Assembly (NCBI GenBank): GCA_021234535.1
Contig: CM037840.1
Location: 24,275,559-24,339,558 of the forward strand
Reading direction: 5' to 3'
Source: Stichopus chloronotus
Taxonomy: Eukaryota; Echinodermata; Holothuroidea; Aspidochirotida; Stichopodidae
DNA length: 64,000 nucleotides
Numbering within the stretch: the first letter of the stretch is position 1; the number at the start of each line of letters is the position of its first letter. The translations under genes were made by a program, and so were the position numbers. Below the pieces are notes generated by a model. It did no database searches. It saw nothing but the letters and a program-made list of their open reading frames with translations, and was not told the origin of the DNA. Shown here piece by piece: positions 1 to 9,747 of this stretch.

Positions 1-1952
1 CATGAAAAATAATATGGATGCATACTATAACTATAAGCTACTGTACCTACACACCAACTTTGAAGGTTAGACACCATTCACTTCTTGAGATATCGAGTTT
101 ACGAGCCAAGCCATCACATATGCACACAGAACATACACACAGCTTTACATTACATACAGAGTGAGGACTCCATTCAATTTTCCTTTGTTGTTTCTTCCTG
201 AACCCTAACCTTAGCAATAAACTCCCCTATTGTTATTTTTCTGAGGACTTGAGAATTCAACAGAATTCTCTCCGACGACCTGAAATTCTTTTGTTCAAGT
301 CTTCAGAAAGTACTATAATACAAGGTCACACCCACACAGAACATACACACATATATTCTCACACTCAATGCCTTATGGGTGATGACAGTTCCAGTATGGA
401 AGTCACAGGAATTCCAATTAAAGGGAAATAGGGTGTTTGTTTTACCGACAACAATCATATTTTTAAAACCAATACTTGAGGACTTAGAATGATAGATTAT
501 TCAAAATAAGAAAGGACAGTAGCCTTCTTTTCAAGGAATAAGATTCTCACAGATAGAAATTCAGTTATTTGTTGCTCAACAATCATTTGTTCACCCAAAC
601 TATTCCAAATTCAAATGATGCATCTTCCGTTACTCATCACATGCATAATGTTTTGAGGAGATGAAGATTTTGCGGATGTTTCTTGGTGGGACTGAATGGT
701 TTAACGATGTTTAAAGTTATTTTCTTTGTACGCCGTGGTGGTGTATTCTAAACGCCCTATTTCCCATTTTAAGCCAATGAGTGCATGCAGCATGTGAATG
801 CCTGAAGAGAGATCTGCGTACACTGCGCGGGGTTATCAGGTTTGAGAACTCATTGCAGTGTTAAAGTTTTCTGGCAGACTGAACTCCAGCTATAGGCCTA
901 CAGTAGTGTATCCAAATCAGTTCTACATTATATCTAACCTTGCTAAATTACACTCTTTGTGTAATACAGTACATAGTTAAGGCCCTATGATTATGGAAAA
1001 ATAATCAGAAAATGGGGGAGGGGGTGGGGCACCACATAGACAATTATCTCCTCCCCCCTGGCTCGGCAAGAAATAGAAACTGCAAAAATATTGCCATCTG
1101 TGAATGTGATACCAGATCATCAGTCAACAGTGCCAAATTTCCAAAGTAGATCGGGAATGAGGCCTGCATCTGAGTTATTTCCTTCATCCAAAGGTCTAAC
1201 CAGGCAGAGATTTAATTGTCGTCATATGAGCGTCACCATGCATGGGGCAGTACGGGGGTACGTGAATCAATATCCAGAAGGGTTGGCGGTTCATAGCTGT
1301 GGGTATAACAACACAGATTCACCAAACATTCTGTCATGCAATTACAATTCCCTCTGGCCTGTAGAGGATGCTTCACACTCGTTGCATGGTAGGTGATCAC
1401 TTACCCTGAGTGTGGGGCAGTAATCAATATCATGATCACTCACCAATTCCATATCGCCATTAGTAGCGGCTAGGGCAACCTGGGCGCAGTAAGGCCAGAT
1501 ATCCCACACCGGCTCTGTTTTTACGTTACCCCTCTTTCAAAATCAAGTTCAGGCACTCATGTATGAATGATGATACCAACTTTCATGTAGTTTAGTTAAA
1601 GGTTCATACGTACCTTCCCTTCACTCCGCGATCGGTCAAACCTCGGCAACAGTTTGAGACAGAAAGTTACCAAATAACAGTAACAGTACACCTACTGACC
1701 TACAATCTTGGACAAAATACCTTGAGATTCCCCGCTCAATGTTGGCTACAGGACTACTGTTCAAAGTGTACATTCACTCCTGTAGCGCAACATTGGAAAG
1801 GGGCGCGGGGTTTCATGTTATCCTCTCACCTAAAATTCAGTATTATATTTGCAAAGTGTCCCAACAATTTTGTCCAGGGTTGTAGCTACAAGTGCAACTT
1901 ACTGCCCTGAGCCTGCACTACAGAAGGCTCTCACAAGTTACAAAATGCCCAC
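1..1952. other. no exon recognised; probable first intron of the S28 peptidase gene
   Basis: This stretch follows the donor site of the minus-strand peptidase exon, so it is probably intron. I looked for the next S28 exon (the conserved YTGNEG-type segment) on the minus strand and did not find it. The short open frames, such as the 101-codon one at 1091-1396 (+), resemble nothing I know and lack codon or splice support. Confidence 0.5.
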
Positions 1953-2115
1953 CTGTGTATAAAAATCGCTGTTTGTACTTCTGATTTCTGTAACTTCCGA
2001 AGTTGAAGTGGTCAACATATTGGTCAAAGTAGGCTGTTTTAAGAGTTGGATATTTACTTTCGACGGCCAACAAATAAACCATAAGAACAACGAATAAAAT
2101 CTTCAACAAATTCAT
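1953..2115 (-). CDS. first coding exon of an S28 serine carboxypeptidase (prolylcarboxypeptidase / DPP2-like), partial gene
   Basis: Residues 1-20 form a typical signal peptide: Met, Asn, a hydrophobic core rich in Leu and Val, then a small-residue cleavage region. The following segment carries the family N-terminal signature of mature S28 enzymes, YFDQYVDHFNF, then a spacer and QRFLYT. The exon ends at a good donor, ACAG|GTGGGC on the minus strand, exactly where the homology would pass to the conserved YTGNEG region, which is not in the window. S28 enzymes are lysosomal or secreted serine peptidases that remove residues next to proline: PRCP cleaves a C-terminal residue after Pro, DPP2/DPP7 an N-terminal dipeptide. 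The catalytic Ser, Asp and His lie in later exons, so the two subfamilies cannot be told apart here. The start is the only Met before the signal peptide. Transcription runs toward the left edge. Confidence 0.82.
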
Positions 2116-2410
2116 CGTTTTAAATTACGAAGGAAGTCGCTTTCCATAAACAAAGTGAACTCCCGATGCCTGACAACAGATTGGCCCACGGTTATCTCGC
2201 TTGGCTTAGGATAGTCAACTTCAATGTGAACGTTGGCACTTGGCAACTTAACCATGGGAAAATTCATATCTGACATTGACAATAACACTGCTCAATTCAC
2301 CTCTATGGACTTCGATCAGCTGACTGTAAGATAGATCAAGCTGTGTTTACTTGAAACACGGATCACAGATGACACATGCGGGTCGCTGAAGGAATCCACC
2401 ACTGTGTCGT
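2116..2410. other. 5' flank of the S28 peptidase gene
   Basis: This stretch lies immediately upstream of the peptidase start codon on the minus strand and should hold its 5' UTR and promoter. I see no convincing TATA box or other specific motif. It ends where the AGGTCA-rich repeat element begins. Confidence 0.4.
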
Positions 2411-3470
2411 TTTTTATTCCTTGCGGAAGCAAAAGGAATCTATGCGATGGTGATGTATGTGTAATATGTAATATGTGTGTATGTGACACTTATAAACACG
2501 GTATCTCAAGAAGGGTAACCATGACTGATCTCATACTTGGTGTGTGGGTTGGTCATAGTAGGTAGATGATCCCTACTATTTTTGGTGGAGGTCAAAGGTC
2601 ATTTGAGGTCACCAGAGGTCAAAATGTGAAAATCGTTTAAACACAGTATCTCCAGAAGGGTAACTGTGACTAATGTCATACTTGGTGTGCAGGTTGGTCA
2701 TATTTAGTAGATGATCCCTATTGTTGTTGGTGGAGGTCAAAGGTCATTTGTGCTCACCAGAGGTCAAAATGTGAAAACCTTTGAAACACGATATCTCAAG
2801 AACGGTAACTGTGACTGATGTCATCCTTGGTGTGTGGGTTGGTCATATTAAGTAGATGATCCCTATTGTTTTTGGTTCAGGTCAAACGTCACTTGAAGTC
2901 ACCAGAGGTCAAACTGTTAAAACCTTGTAAACACAATATCTCCAGAATGGTAACCATGACTGGTATAATACTTGGTGAGTGTGGGTAGGTAATAATGAGC
3001 AGATCTTTGGTTTTGCTCAAGGGTCATTTGAGGTCAAACTGTAAAAATATGTAAACACAATATCTCCAAAATTCTAACCTTGACTGATGTCATACTTGAT
3101 GTGTGGATTGTATATACTGAGTAGAAGACTCATTTTGTTTGTGGTGGAGGTCAAAGATCGTTTGAGGTCACCTGTGGTCAAACCTTGCTACCACATTAAC
3201 TCCAGAAGGGTAATGTTGACTGATGTCATACTTGATGTGTGGGTTGGCCATACTGGGTAGGTGATCCCTATTGCTTTTGGTGGACGTCAAATGTCATTTG
3301 AGGTCACCAAAGTAAAGGTCACCAAAGTAAAGGTCATTTTAGGCTAAAGGCTTATTAATGTGGTGTTTCAGGAACAACAACTGAAGTTGATCTCATACTT
3401 GTCATGTGGATAATTTATGTTTGTTATAATATAACCATGTCGCAAGGAATCACAAAACCTTTTGGCTTTC
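2411..3470 (+). mobile_element. non-autonomous repeat element with AGGTCA-rich tandem units, copy 1
   Basis: The element is bounded by an inverted motif: ATTCCTTGCGG near 2416-2426 on the left and CGCAAGGAAT at 3441-3450 on the right. Between them lie about six tandem units; the marker TATCTC recurs at 2502, 2647, 2792, 2937 and 3061, giving periods of 145, 145, 145 and 124. A second copy in the opposite orientation lies at about 16331-17540 and shares both ends, including the hairpin-like segment around CCTTTTGGCTTTCTG at 3459-3473. There is no coding capacity. The inverted ends, the repeated interior and the dispersed copies suggest a non-autonomous DNA transposon carrying a minisatellite, but I see no clean target-site duplication, so the class is inferred. 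Confidence 0.7.
2589..2621 (+). promoter_or_regulatory. four AGGTCA half-sites with spacers 1, 4, 4 (nuclear-receptor-like DR1/DR4 array)
   Basis: Perfect AGGTCA hexamers start at 2589, 2596, 2606 and 2616, all in the same orientation. The first pair is a direct repeat with one spacer base (DR1, the type bound by RXR, HNF4 or COUP-TF dimers). The next two steps have 4-base spacers (DR4, the thyroid/LXR type). Degenerate versions recur once per 145-bp unit, for example at 2734-2766, and in the inverted copy at 16.3-17.5 kb. Receptor binding is an inference from sequence only. Confidence 0.35.
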
Positions 3471-3494
3471 TGGTTTCACAACTCTTTGTGTTCA

Positions 3495-3603
3495 TGTATG
3501 TATGTATGTATGTATGTATGTATGTATGTATGTATGTATGTATGTATGTATGTATGTGTGTGTGTATGTATGTATGTATGTATGTATGCATGCATGTATG
3601 TAT
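3495..3603. repeat. ATGT tetranucleotide microsatellite
   Basis: About 27 units of ATGT/TATG with a few interruptions (GTGTGTG near 3557-3565, TGCATGCA near 3587). It lies just past the right end of the AGGTCA element. Open frames across it on both strands (repeating YVCM or HTYI) are artefacts of the repeat. Confidence 0.97.
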
Positions 3604-3604
3604 C

Positions 3605-3780
3605 ACTTAACAGGGAAAGTCAGATGAAAGTCAAACTCCTGGTATGTACGTCTGCCATTATATTGAGGTGTGCCCTATTGTTTTTTGTGGAGGTCAAAAA
3701 TCATCTGGGGACACTAAGGGCAAAATTATGAAAACATTTCTAAAAGGAAAGTTACAAACCTTAGACAAAGTTTATTCTTG
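3605..3780 (+). repeat. extra partial AGGTCA-type unit
   Basis: The segment around 3670-3750 (CCCTATTG, then GGAGGTCAAA, then TATGAAAACA and a GTTAC motif) follows the order of the 145-bp unit of the neighbouring element, so the element or a second fragment resumes after the microsatellite. Confidence 0.5.
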
Positions 3781-3794
3781 GTTTATGGATGCAT

Positions 3795-4110
3795 TACGGT
3801 AGTGGCGCCTTTGTGGTACTCAAGACTTGGGGGTCCAAATGGGCCATTTTATGAAATCATGCAAAATGCCTCTTCTCCTTCAGATTGTATGGTATTAAGT
3901 TGAGATTGTGTCACAATACTGCTATGGTAGAGGCTACCTCATGTTGTTCAGGATTATTTGTCCCATAAGGACAATTTTATGAAATCATGCATAATGTTTC
4001 TTCTCTGCATATTTTGCTTTACAATGGGAAATGTTTGTCAAATTAGCATTGTGGTAGTGGAACCTTTGGCAGTGTTGCAGTGACAAATTTGTGCTGCAAA
4101 ACTATCTAAA
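3795..4110 (+). repeat. diverged tandem repeat, about 120-bp unit, 2-3 copies
   Basis: The blocks GTAGTGG...CCTTTG, ATTTTATGAAATCATGCA and CTTCTC recur in the same order; ATTTTATGAAATCATGCA appears at about 3847 and 3973 and GGTAGTGG at about 3796 and 4033. No coding potential is seen. Confidence 0.6.
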
Positions 4111-4339
4111 CACCTTTGTTTGCATATTGGAAACTTTTGACATGTGAAGGAAAGTTAGGATCCCGTGAGCATGTTATTTTAGCATTTGATGTTGTTTGTA
4201 ATGTAATGTTAGCAATGAAATGGTGCCTGACTTTTCGCGTGCAGATGTGGTAGCAATAAGAAATGAACTTTTGTTTCCAACGTGTCAAAGGTTAACTACT
4301 ATTCACAATCTGGACTCTGTTCATTTTTAAGATGATAGT

Positions 4340-4510
4340 GTTTTAAAAGAACCACTGTGTTCTATAATTCTATAAGATTTTCTGCTGAATCTAATAGAAA
4401 ATCCTGTAGAGCACTCTATAGAATCCTATAGAGTTTCTTTAGAACAGCTCTATGAAACTCTGTAGAAACGCTACAGAAACCCTGTGGATACTCTCAAGAA
4501 ACTAGTATAT
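4340..4510. repeat. cluster of short TCTATAG/TTCTATAGAA-like palindromes
   Basis: Variants of TCTATAGA, CTATAGAG, CTCTATAG and GTAGAAA recur every 10-20 bases on both strands. A similar cluster lies at 21115-21300. It could form many short hairpins; no function can be assigned. Confidence 0.5.
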
Positions 4511-4789
4511 AGTACAAAGTATATATTCTGAACAACAGCGTAGGAAGTATTGATCAGTGTACTGATTTACTTCATATGGTTTCAGTTTATAGTTGTTATC
4601 TTGCTTTCTCGGAATTTACATATACAGATTAGGAATTTGAGAGTCCCAGGAATTAAAAGGTCAATTGCTCTCTATTGAATCCTTTGATACAAACTGTTTT
4701 CACGGTTGTTCTCATCCTCCAAAATTTCTATCTCCTTGCATGGTTTGCTAGACGTTGGGCAGAACCATCGCTAGGGTACAAAGGAGTCT

Positions 4790-4870
4790 CCTTGAGACAA
4801 ATAGTTTGACTTGTCATCCTCAGGTATAAGGCCAGTGACAGTTATGTCATCAGCAAATTTAACCACGTCG
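4790..4870 (-). pseudogene. reverse-transcriptase scrap (Rex1/RTE-like KFADD segment)
   Basis: On the minus strand a short open stretch reads KFADDITVTGLI, followed by an acidic segment. This matches the catalytic A/C region (F/YADD) of reverse transcriptases and has the flavour of Rex1-type LINEs. Flanking sequence in the same frame does not continue the homology, so only a small relic remains. Confidence 0.45.
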
Positions 4871-5451
4871 GAACTCTGGTTTTCAGCTTTAAAACAAATG
4901 TGAAATCTGTGGAATACAATTTTAATGACAGCTTGACAAAACCGGCGTGTAGCAGTATGCATTCAAGATTAAAACAAGCAATAAGTTGGTACCATTCTGT
5001 ACAAGCTGAGGACATTTCAAAATAAACTCTTAAAGAATTGGGTATGGAAGCAGGGAGCTTGACGTTACATTCGTGAGCCATAAACATAATTTCAAAGAAA
5101 AAAGTGCTTACGGTATACTGCTCAAGGTGAAAAACACACTATACTAGTGTGAATGTAAATGATCAAAATGTTGTTAATTATGTAAATGTATTCTACTTAA
5201 CTACGCTGTAACCACCACTATGACACTAAAATATGTTGTAATAAATGTAAACGAACTAATTTTAATGTGAATAGGGTGGAAAATATATTGCCTTAGATAT
5301 TTGCCAATAACACAATATTCTGCCTCAATACAACTACTAATGCACCTGAAGCCCATCTGGGTCTCATATGGGTAATATTTTTTTTTTACCTGGATGGCCA
5401 CCCACTCATCTCGAGGAGTCTTCTGAGAGAATGGCACTATGGGATGGGAGG

Positions 5452-6330
5452 TCATTGACCCTTGAAGATTCCGCTTTCTGACATTCCGCTCTTAAATGCA
5501 TTAAGTGATGGGGCACTCACAACTTTCTCTGGTAGTTTATTCCATACTTTCCATATTCTATTAAAATATGAATTCTTCGTCACTTCCAATCTCACTGTTG
5601 ATGGTCTTATTCCTTTGGAGTGTCCTCTCGTTTTACTATCTCTAATAATTCCCACATGATCTTCTAATTTGATGTTCAGTTTCCCTCGTGTTATATTATA
5701 AAATGTTATTAAATCCTGGCGCATATGTCGTTGTTCAATTGTCATCAACCTTAGGTCTTGAATTCTTTCTTCGTATGATTTACTCTCCATTCCTTTTATT
5801 AACCTGGTCATTCTCTGTTGTACTCCTTCCATTAAATCGATATCTTATTTAAATATGGCTTCCAGAGTTGAGTGAAATAATCCAGATGTGGTCTTACTAA
5901 AGACTTATACAGGTTCAAAACAACTTTACGATCAAACTTTATGAAGTTCCATTTGATAATACCCATAACTTTATTAGCTTTTTTCTGTTGCTTCGGCACA
6001 TTGTCAACTGAACTTCATTGATGTTTTCACATACACTCCCAAATCCTTCTCCTCATCACTTTCTGACAATTCCTTCCCTTCCATATAATACTTGTACTTA
6101 GGATTATTATGTCCAAAATGCATTACGGAACATTTTCCCACATCAAATTTCATTTGCCACTTGTCAGTCCATGACATCAAAATATCCAAGTCTTGCTGCA
6201 GCTGCTGCTTATCTCTCTCATCTCTCTCTCTTATCTCTCTCATCTCTTATTGGACAAATTATTTTTGTATCATCAGCGAAGTTACTTAATTCTCTTGTTT
6301 CTTACTTAATTCTCTTGTTCTCGGTGATCG
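5452..6330 (-). pseudogene. 5'-truncated CR1/L2-type LINE, C-terminal half of the reverse transcriptase
   Basis: Read on the minus strand, the catalytic motif FADD is at 6269-6280. It is followed by the thumb-side segment with LQQDLD.L..W...W.MKF...KC.VMHFG and DLGV (6004-6243). After a frame break comes the C-terminal segment with RM..LI.GM...YEER...L.L and WNKLPE (5452-5832). This order is diagnostic of ORF2 of CR1/L2-type LINEs. The endonuclease and the N-terminal RT are absent, as expected from 5' truncation. A TCTC-rich run at 6205-6250 lies inside the coding part and gives an ERDERDK stretch, an expanded microsatellite. It is not the same family as the larger LINE at 13.7-18.4 kb. Confidence 0.85.
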
Positions 6331-7924
6331 CCCCTGGTTTAACAAGTCGGGTTACCAGCGATTAAGCCACGGTCACCTGACTCACATGGGCCAATTGGAG
6401 TTGAGGATTCTTTCCAAGTATGTATGAATATCAATTGAACGTGACCTACGCACTGAATAGCGTGCGGGTTGCACGCGCCTGCGTATTACACGTGAAAATG
6501 ATATTTGATAGCAGATTAAACGTTCCCATAGTGGTCATCCAATCTGGATGGCCTGAAGAAAGTTGATCAGACTATGCAACAGTTTTGGCAGAAGAAACAA
6601 ACAGCTCAATGCGAAGAACATAAATTGTTTTTTGAACGTATACGATGTGGACAAGATATAATGGGTTTAATGTATATATCCCAGTGAGCTTGTACTTTGT
6701 AGTACAAAGTATCCATTGATAAATCAAAACGTACGTGGCAGTAATGCTGTGACTTCGAATACCTCGTTGCGATAGTTTGGTCTCTGCAGTGAAGTCTCGA
6801 AAAGATACTTTTATGGTGTTTTGCCCCCCAAAAAATGCATTTTTTAAAGACTGTCGGTTCTGAGTTTTGGACTGAGTTAAACCAATGTTTCCCTTTAGTG
6901 GCTTGAGTTATAGTGGGTATTATTAGAGGAAGTAGGCTAGTCACAATTGACGAGGGGTGATGTTAAATGTTAATATAAAGAACTTTTAGATTGGATTTAC
7001 GTTATTGCAGCCACTACTAGGCAACGCTTATCTTGTCTTCAAAGCGTACGATATTGAAGCTAAAACTGAACAGGCACGGGTCCATGCGTGGGCGCACAAA
7101 GCCCTTTTCCAATGACCAACGATTTTTTTCTTTTGCCTAATATCTGAAAAATCTGATGAGAAAATATGCTTACCAGATGCTGGGAAATAGCATTGGAGAG
7201 CATTTAGAATTCAACTCAAAATTTTCAACCCCACCCTCCTGGCTTTGGTGCCCACTCACCAGGCTTTTGATTGAGTGCGCCCTTCCTGGATCCGTACCTA
7301 TTACACGTATTAAAGGTACAAGTAATATGGAAGGTATGAAGGACGGTGAATCTAAAAGACTTTTAGATGGGTTATGTTATTACACTAACTTCTGGAAGAA
7401 GTTTATCTTCCACAGAAAGTATAATTAAGAGGGGAGTTGATCCGACTTAATGCTCTTCAGGATCAATAATTTTAGGTGCTACATACGCTACTGTAATATT
7501 TAAGGAACTGTGCACTGGTCTCGTCCCGCGTAAAGGTAATCTGCATTCCGTGGTATACTGCACTGTACCATCGCGGCTTTGAAAATTAATCTGTAACTAT
7601 GTAAGACATGAATATTTTAAAACGATCACTTAAAATGTTGAATGCAGGTTACCTCTGCCTCAGCTAAACTATCATAGACGCACACACCAAACAAATGACA
7701 TGACAGTTAAATCAAAGTTTCCAATCTATTTATAAAGATTAAAACTTTCGTATTTAAGATAAGTACATATCAAGTTGTGATAAACAAAATATGCAAACAG
7801 AGATAAAGAAAAAACCTTTGACTTTATGAACAATTAAAGGGAAAGGATAAATGTACTAACCTATTTTATCATTTTATGCAGATCACCAGGACAATTGATC
7901 CATTACAATTCAACCAAGAAGGAA
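6331..7924. other. no recognisable feature
   Basis: Mixed AT-rich sequence. Open frames at 6606-6944 (-) and 7156-7428 (+) match nothing I recognise and show no splice context. Confidence 0.5.
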
Positions 7925-8220
7925 ACGAAATGGTGGATAGGCGGCCTCCTCCTCCCCTAACAGCCACCCCTGTTCCTCTCCATTTTGGTATTTTAGCTGT
8001 CGTTTATTTACCCCATGAAAGTCATCAGAGTTTCAATGGGAAACAGTATTATGGATTACTTAAAAAAAAAAAATGAAACATGAATCTGAAAGTGATGGAT
8101 ACGTGGCCTCCTCCCCTTATAGCCACCCCTGTTCCTCTCCATTTTGGTATTTTAGTGATTCTTCCTTTACTTTATGAAAGTCACCAGCGTCAATCCAAAC
8201 TGTGGTATGGATTATAAAAT
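7925..8220 (+). repeat. imperfect tandem duplication, about 120 bp at a spacing of about 163 bp
   Basis: The segment beginning GTGGATAGGCGGCCTCC near 7932 and continuing through AGCCACCCCTGTTCCTCTCC and ATGAAAGTCA to TATGGATTA recurs, diverged, from about 8095. The two halves are separated by an A-run at 8060-8074. Confidence 0.7.
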
Positions 8221-8423
8221 CAAATAAATGGGCAAATACAAACAAGAAAATTCTGGAGAGGCATTTGAATGATAGTGAACGTGCTAGTAAGAAACTTAGA
8301 ATTTTTTTTTTTTTTTTTGCAAAGACACAAAAGTATGACCTAACTTTCTTCCTACCCACGTCTCTATGACAGTGACTAGCCAAAAACATACTAGTTAACT
8401 ATTATAAATGACGTTTGAAAAAA

Positions 8424-8906
8424 GACACTGCAAGGCATTCGAACAAGCTTGACCTGACCCTTGCTCGGAAAAGCTGCCTGAGTACCAATACAATGATTAC
8501 TTACCAACCAAAATCAGTCCAAGAAGGGGCCTAGTGAAAAGGTTACATGGGTAACTGTAGACACTGCAAGGCATTCAAACAAACTTGACCTGGCCCTTGC
8601 TCGGAAAAGATGCCTTAGTACCAATACGATGATTACTTACCAACCAAAATCAGTCCAAGAAGGGGCCTAGTGAAAAGGTTACATGGGTAACTGAAGACAC
8701 TGCAAGGCATTCTAACAAACTTGACCTGGCCCTTGCTCGGAAAAGCTGCCTGATTACCAATACAATGCATACCTACCAACCAAAATCAGTACACTAAAGG
8801 GCCTAGTGAAAAGGTTACATAGGTAACTGTAGACACTGCAAGACATTCAAACAAACTTGACCTGGCCCTTGCTCGGAAAAGCTGCCTGAAAACCAATACA
8901 ATGCTT
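8424..8906 (+). repeat. tandem array, 136-bp unit, 3.5 copies
   Basis: The marker GACACTGCAAG starts at 8424, 8560, 8696 and 8832 (GACACTGCAAGA), an exact 136-bp period with only a few substitutions between copies. Each full unit holds CTTGACCTGGCCCTTGCTCGG and a GGTTACATGGGTAAC motif. The array lies about 130 bp beyond the 3' end of the SGNH/transposase unit, so it may be a subterminal array of that element; this is not shown. Confidence 0.92.
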
Positions 8907-9039
8907 CCTACGGTAATCCACCAAAGAACAATAAGGTAATTTATTTCACATAAGTCTCAACTCTAGGCCTAAATTTATATTGCATCTAGTTCCGTTGAGG
9001 GTCTATGGCATCTAGCAAAAGGCTCAAAATGACATGAAT

Positions 9040-9723
9040 TCAGAAGTGAAACTTATTGTGGTGGTTGTGATGACTGGATGGGCTGGCTTGTTCTGACAGA
9101 GGTAGGAGAAATTTTGAAACATTTTTGCCTAAACTTCTACAAATACTAATGGCTGCACCACGAATTTTCCTGTAGTACTGTTTTGTGCCTACATCGTTCA
9201 AATGGACGCCATCATGTCTTATCACACTGGGGTTGGATGCAATTCCTTTTCTGCCACCTTGACTCCATGATGAAATTTTTGCATCACTACAGCAGAGGGC
9301 CTCAAAAGAGGAATTCAAAACATCTACCTTCTGGCTATAATTTGGGACACAATTACGTAGTTTTTCCCTATGGATAGTTTCCAATACACAAACCACTTTC
9401 ACATTGTAGTGATGGATTCAAAACTTGCACAAATCAAAAATCCATTGGGCAGGCAGCTCTGGGTTGATGGCCGGATTGCACAGATCATTTCAACTTATAT
9501 CCAAAATGATGGCGTCCAGGTGCAGCACTCCCACCACTAGTCTAGCTGCCCTTCCCCTCATTCCTGGCAGTTTCAGACCACCTACACCATTAACTGTAAC
9601 TTTCACATTCCCTTGTAAACCTAAATTCTGTTTCAACCCCATTTTCCTGGCTGAAACTGCCTCTCCTAACCTCCGGACTAAAGAGTGCCCCCATACCAGG
9701 ATGGTTGTTGAATCCATCTGCAC
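9040..9723 (-). pseudogene. SGNH-hydrolase (esterase) reading frame downstream of the transposase, two in-frame stops
   Basis: Three SGNH blocks appear in order in one frame. The nucleophile block reads ILVWGHSLVRRL, with Ser at 9682-9684 (GHS in place of the usual GDS). An ND pair at 9484-9489 is preceded by a TGA (9490-9492) where GxND would need its x. The last block reads RHDGVHLND, with Asp at 9211-9213 and His at 9202-9204. A second TGA lies at 9418-9420; sequence between and after the stops stays homologous in feel (LCNP...PE, KVVCVLETIHREKL), so the two TGAs look like point mutations. SGNH esterase domains are known in ORF1 of CR1-type LINEs; here the domain stands alone after a DNA-transposase-like gene, 25 bases past its stop and in the same frame. 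The last residues, a His-rich tail, end at 9040. Confidence 0.7.
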
Positions 9724-9747
9724 AACCTGAAAGAGAAAAAGAGGTGG

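Noticed and set aside
1091..1396. 101-codon plus-strand open frame as a possible gene
   Set aside because: No family resemblance, no splice sites, and it lies inside the likely first intron of the S28 gene on the other strand.
2479..3330. Regular repeats considered as a CRISPR array
   Set aside because: The units are contiguous without unique spacers, and the host is a eukaryote.
3404..3731. Open frames with repeating YVCM or HTYI
   Set aside because: They are translations of the ATGT microsatellite.
9040..9723. SGNH frame considered a host PAF-acetylhydrolase-type gene
   Set aside because: It lies right behind a transposase in the same frame, has two in-frame stops, and its blocks resemble transposon-borne SGNH domains more than the host enzyme.
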